Source: Sphaerisporangium melleum
Lineage (GTDB): Bacteria; Actinomycetota; Actinomycetes; Streptosporangiales; Streptosporangiaceae
Length of the DNA stretch: 33,982 nucleotides
Direction: 5' to 3'
Assembly (NCBI RefSeq): GCF_014646695.1
Contig: NZ_BMNT01000042.1
Coordinates: 14,712-48,693, forward strand
Below the pieces are notes generated by a model. That model made no database searches. It saw only the letters and a list, made by a program, of their open reading frames with translations, and was not told the origin of the DNA. The position numbers and the translations under genes are program-made. Of this stretch, positions 31,523 to 33,982 are shown piece by piece (within the stretch, counting starts at the first letter, position 1; each line of letters opens with the position of its first letter).

Positions 31523-32677
31523 TCAGCGGGACTGGTAGTCGATGGCGGCCTTGCGGATCGCGTCCCGGTCGAGCAGGGGACGCCCGTCACGTTCCTGGCG
31601 CTCGATGAGCCAGGGGGTGAACGCCTCGATGTCGACGTTGACCCCCGAGTCCTCCAGCGCCCACTCGACAAGGGCCGGCGTGAGGCGGGTGCGCACGCGC
31701 AGTTCGCGGGAGTTCCCGAGCAGGTCCGGGGCCAGGGTCTCGTAGGCCTCGGGGTTGGTGAGCTGACCGGGCAGCTCGTAGGCGAAGGCGTGCGGAGTGG
31801 TGGGGCCGCTCTGGAAGGCGTCGCCGAGCTGCGAGCCGCGGAGCGCGATGGTGGACAGCTCGGTGAGCCGGGTCAGGTCGAAGCGCGTGTCGCCGTAGAT
31901 GACGCGGAGCGAGGTGAGCAGTTCGGCCAGCGGGGCGTTGCCGCCGCGCTCACCGATGCCGCCGACCGTGGCGGAGATCCATTCGGCGCCCGCCCGGTAG
32001 GCGGCGAGCGAGTTGGCGACCGCCATGCCCAGCATGTTGTGCGAGTGGATCTCGATCTCCGCGCCGTCGATCGCGGTGATGTTCCCGATCACCTCCTCCA
32101 TCTGCCAGGGGGACAGGTAGGCGACGGTCTCCGCGAGCCGGAACCGGTCGGCGCCGGCCGCGAAACCATCGGTGACATAGGGGACGAGCCGCTCCTTGGG
32201 CGTACGGGCGCCGTCCTCGCCGCTGAAGGTGACGTGGAAGCCGCGATCCTTGGCCATCGAGATGGCCGCCCTGGCGACGGCGCTCAGCAGCTTCAGGCTC
32301 GGCGAGCCCAGCTTCAGCACCGCGTGCTGCTCGGAGGTCGGAATCGACAGCATCACGTACCGGACGCCGAGCCGCTCGGCCTCGTCCAGCGCCGTGGCCA
32401 CCTGCTCGCGGTCTCGCACCATCACCAGGGACATGGAACGCTCGGGGCCGATCGCCTCGTGGGTGGCGAGGATGAGATCGGCGTCCTTGGAGTTGGGGCC
32501 GGAGATCATTCCGACCTCCACCAGCTCGATGCCGGTCCGCACCAGCAGGTCCGCGATCCGGGCGGCGTCCTTGGGGCCGAACTCCACCCCGGCCATGTGC
32601 GCGGAGTCCCGCAGGGTCGCGTCCGACAGGTGCGGCAGTTCGCGCGGCGTACCGCTTTCTTTCTCTGTCACCGCCAT
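31523..32677 (-). CDS. Homocitrate/2-isopropylmalate synthase-like (HMGL family) enzyme
   Basis: This is a 384-aa TIM-barrel Claisen-condensing enzyme. LSDATLRDSAHMAGVEF is the catalytic start; most isopropylmalate and homocitrate synthases read TLRDGEQ, so the usual Gln is His here. IHSHNMLGMAVAN supplies the metal His pair but has Met where an Asp is common. GGIGERGGNAPL and FSGEDGART are standard family motifs. It probably condenses an acyl-CoA with a 2-keto acid; homocitrate is one option, another product is possible. There is no homoaconitase or homoisocitrate dehydrogenase in the window. GGGAGAG precedes the ATG. It is the first gene of the minus-strand operon. Confidence 0.85.
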   Translation of the reverse strand: MAVTEKESGTPRELPHLSDATLRDSAHMAGVEFGPKDAARIADLLVRTGIELVEVGMISGPNSKDADLILATHEAIGPERSMSLVMVRDREQVATALDEAERLGVRYVMLSIPTSEQHAVLKLGSPSLKLLSAVARAAISMAKDRGFHVTFSGEDGARTPKERLVPYVTDGFAAGADRFRLAETVAYLSPWQMEEVIGNITAIDGAEIEIHSHNMLGMAVANSLAAYRAGAEWISATVGGIGERGGNAPLAELLTSLRVIYGDTRFDLTRLTELSTIALRGSQLGDAFQSGPTTPHAFAYELPGQLTNPEAYETLAPDLLGNSRELRVRTRLTPALVEWALEDSGVNVDIEAFTPWLIERQERDGRPLLDRDAIRKAAIDYQSR

Positions 32678-32757
32678 TGCATTCTCTCCCTTTGCCTATC
32701 CGGCTGGATTCATATCCGACGGACTCCCGCACACCACCTGAATTACCACTGAGGAAA

Positions 32758-32773
32758 TGACCGATCGCGGTCA
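32758..32773. promoter_or_regulatory. TGACCG-ATCG-CGGTCA inverted repeat
   Basis: This is a perfect 6-bp-arm inverted repeat with a 4-bp centre, 81 bp upstream of the homocitrate-synthase-like start. It is a candidate operator for the biosynthetic operon. Confidence 0.4.
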
Positions 32774-32832
32774 AGAAGCAGGTGGGCCATGCGAAGCGCG
32801 CCTTTGACATGGTGTGGGACCAGCGCGCAGGA

Positions 32833-32929
32833 GACAATGGGTGCAATGTCAGAAGATTGTCAAGGAGTGTGGTGAAACGTTATGGCGAGTAAGGTTTGCA
32901 AATTGTCCGCGAGTCGGCCGACAAATTGC
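32833..32929. promoter_or_regulatory. Cluster of ATTGTC/GACAAT boxes
   Basis: GACAAT (32833-32838), ATTGTC (32856-32861), GCAAATTGTC (32898-32907) and GACAAATTGC (32920-32929) recur within 100 bp. The last two form a 9-of-10 inverted repeat with centres 22 bp apart, two helical turns. This suggests binding of one regulator at several sites between the operon and the acyl-CoA dehydrogenase gene. Confidence 0.4.
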
Positions 32930-33098
32930 CGGGCCGGCTCTCGGGAAGTCGCGGTTATCGCTGATAAGCCTGGACGTGTCCGTTCCGACGGAGCGGGGGC
33001 GGGTCTTTGTCCCGGCGGTTCTCCGGACCGCTCCCCGGCCTCCACGACGCGGGCGGCGTGAGACGAGACCTCATGGAAGCGGGAAGAGAGGAGATCCG

Positions 33099-33982
33099 AT
33101 GGTGTTCACGCGAACGCCCGCCGGCCCCACCGCCGGTGGCGGCGGCACCTCGCCGATCGAGCCGTCACTCACCGAGCGGGCCCGGGAACTCGCCGACCGG
33201 GTGGCCAGGCCGACCGCCGCCGACCGCGACCGCGACCGCAGGTGGGATCCGGAACTCTTCACCGAGCTGACCGGCGCCGGCACGGGGCCGGGCCTCGCCG
33301 GGCCCCTGGTACCGCGAGCCCTGGGCGGGAGCGGCCTGTCCGCCGCGCAGACCTGCGCGCTGCTGGAAGGGCTGGGCGAGGGAGCACGCGACCCGGGCCT
33401 CGCCCTCGCGGTCGCCGTGCACGCGGTGCTCACCACCGCGCCGCTGCGGGCCTTCGGCACCGTCTGGCAGCGGGAACGGTACCTGCCCCGCATGGCCTCC
33501 GGCGAATGGATCGGCGCGGTGTCCCTGCGCCAGACGCAGGCCGCGGCGCTCACCCCCACCGTCACGGCCCGCCCCGCCGAGCCCGGCCCGGGCGGCTGGG
33601 TGCTCGACGGCGAGCTCGACCTCGTCGCCGGGGCTCCCGTGGCCCACCACTACCTCATCATCGCCTCGCACGACGGTGGCGGCCGGACGGCGTTCCTGCT
33701 GGACCGCGACACGCCGGGACTACTGGTCGACGACGCCGCCCCGATGGCGATGCACACCTGCCCGTGGGGCCGGCTGATCCTTTCCGGCTGTGCCGTACGG
33801 GACGACGCGGTGCTCGGCACGGCCGGCGCCGCCGCGTCCGAGGTCGAGCCGATGCTGACGGCCCTCGACTGGGTCTTCCTCAGCGCCCCCTGGCTCGGGC
33901 TCATGCGCGCGCTGACCCGGGACGCCGTCAAGGGCGCCACCGAGCGCCACCTCTTCGGCCGCCCCCTGGCGCACTCCCAATC
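33099..33982 (+). CDS. Acyl-CoA dehydrogenase-like flavoprotein (3' truncated)
   Basis: The frame is open from the ATG at 33099 (AGAGGAG upstream) to the window edge, giving 294 residues of a protein usually about 380-400 aa. Family landmarks are FTELTGAGTGPGLAGPLVPRALGGSGLS, RYLPRMASGEWIGAVSL, and the helix ending RHLFGRPLAHSQ. It would oxidise an acyl thioester at the alpha-beta position with FAD, or act on a carrier-bound or free amine as some specialised relatives do. The catalytic Glu region lies beyond the window. Divergent from the LysW operon across shared regulatory DNA, it is probably part of the same pathway, perhaps paired with the acyl ligase. Confidence 0.88.
   Translation, partial: MVFTRTPAGPTAGGGGTSPIEPSLTERARELADRVARPTAADRDRDRRWDPELFTELTGAGTGPGLAGPLVPRALGGSGLSAAQTCALLEGLGEGARDPGLALAVAVHAVLTTAPLRAFGTVWQRERYLPRMASGEWIGAVSLRQTQAAALTPTVTARPAEPGPGGWVLDGELDLVAGAPVAHHYLIIASHDGGGRTAFLLDRDTPGLLVDDAAPMAMHTCPWGRLILSGCAVRDDAVLGTAGAAASEVEPMLTALDWVFLSAPWLGLMRALTRDAVKGATERHLFGRPLAHSQ

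Larger units (their letters stand above)
32678..33098. other. Divergent regulatory gap of the carrier-protein cluster
   Basis: This 421-bp gap has no supported gene. It holds the promoters of the ten-gene operon (minus) and the acyl-CoA dehydrogenase gene (plus). Several inverted elements are present: TGACCG/CGGTCA (32758-32773), repeated ATTGTC/GACAAT boxes (32833-32929) and TTATC-GCT-GATAA (32955-32967). The gap is locally A/T-richer than the genes. No clear -35/-10 pair could be fixed. Confidence 0.5.

Noticed and set aside
32860-33045. 61-codon minus-strand frame in the cluster's divergent gap
   Set aside because: No ribosome site or conserved features; the DNA holds repeated boxes suited to regulation.

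Overview
This is a high-GC actinomycete chromosomal window. The family mix (BTAD/SARP-NB-ARC regulator, class III cyclase fused to an ATPase, LysW-type carrier cluster), strong AGGAGG-like ribosome sites and frequent ATGA stop/start overlaps suggest a filamentous actinobacterium. A Streptosporangiaceae-like host is my impression only. I see no rRNA, tRNA, CRISPR array or insertion sequence. Thirty protein-coding genes are called, two of them cut by the window ends.

Positions 1-9300 look like ordinary catabolic and accessory genes. They are an acetyl-xylan-esterase-like hydrolase (5' truncated); a divergent IclR regulator and 4-hydroxybenzoate 3-hydroxylase (pobA); an MBL-fold hydrolase with a DUF72 protein; a divergent LysR/MFS-transporter pair; a secreted GH10 xylanase with a palindromic operator; and a SAM methyltransferase.

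Positions 9300-18308 are the first unusual region. After about 580 bp of lower-GC DNA comes a possible 29-residue peptide gene with a strong Shine-Dalgarno site. Its stop codon overlaps the putative start of an ATP-grasp ligase that resembles graspetide (omega-ester/amide RiPP) maturases. A SARP-NB-ARC regulator follows. Beyond an 18-bp-stem inverted repeat lies a tightly overlapping operon of four genes: a 70-aa 'aroma-sacti cluster'-like protein, a class III nucleotidyl cyclase fused to an AAA ATPase, a cytoplasmic subtilisin-like protease, and a GAF-domain protein. Together they read as a candidate regulated peptide-modification and/or cyclic-nucleotide signalling system that I do not recognise as described.

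Positions 18340-22781 hold an S9 (DPP-IV-like) peptidase, an MFS exporter, and a divergent MerR regulator. The exporter/MerR intergenic region has a promoter with typical MerR architecture.

Positions 22812-33982 are the second unusual region: a ten-gene minus-strand operon around an amino-group carrier protein (LysW). In transcription order it encodes a homocitrate-synthase-like enzyme, LysW, LysX-like ligase, LysY/ArgC-like reductase, LysZ/ArgB-like kinase, class I glutamine amidotransferase, Glu/Leu/Phe/Val-type dehydrogenase, AMP-forming acyl ligase, class I/II aminotransferase and an FAH-fold enzyme. A divergent acyl-CoA dehydrogenase (3' truncated) is probably part of the same locus. The acyl ligase, amidotransferase and FAH enzyme, together with the absence in the window of homoaconitase, homoisocitrate dehydrogenase and a LysK-type peptidase, point to carrier-protein-based secondary metabolism rather than lysine or arginine supply. 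The carrier ends in Gln instead of the usual Glu, so the normal attachment residue would have to be created by deamidation or replaced by other chemistry. All functions are read from motifs and family memory; no database search was run.
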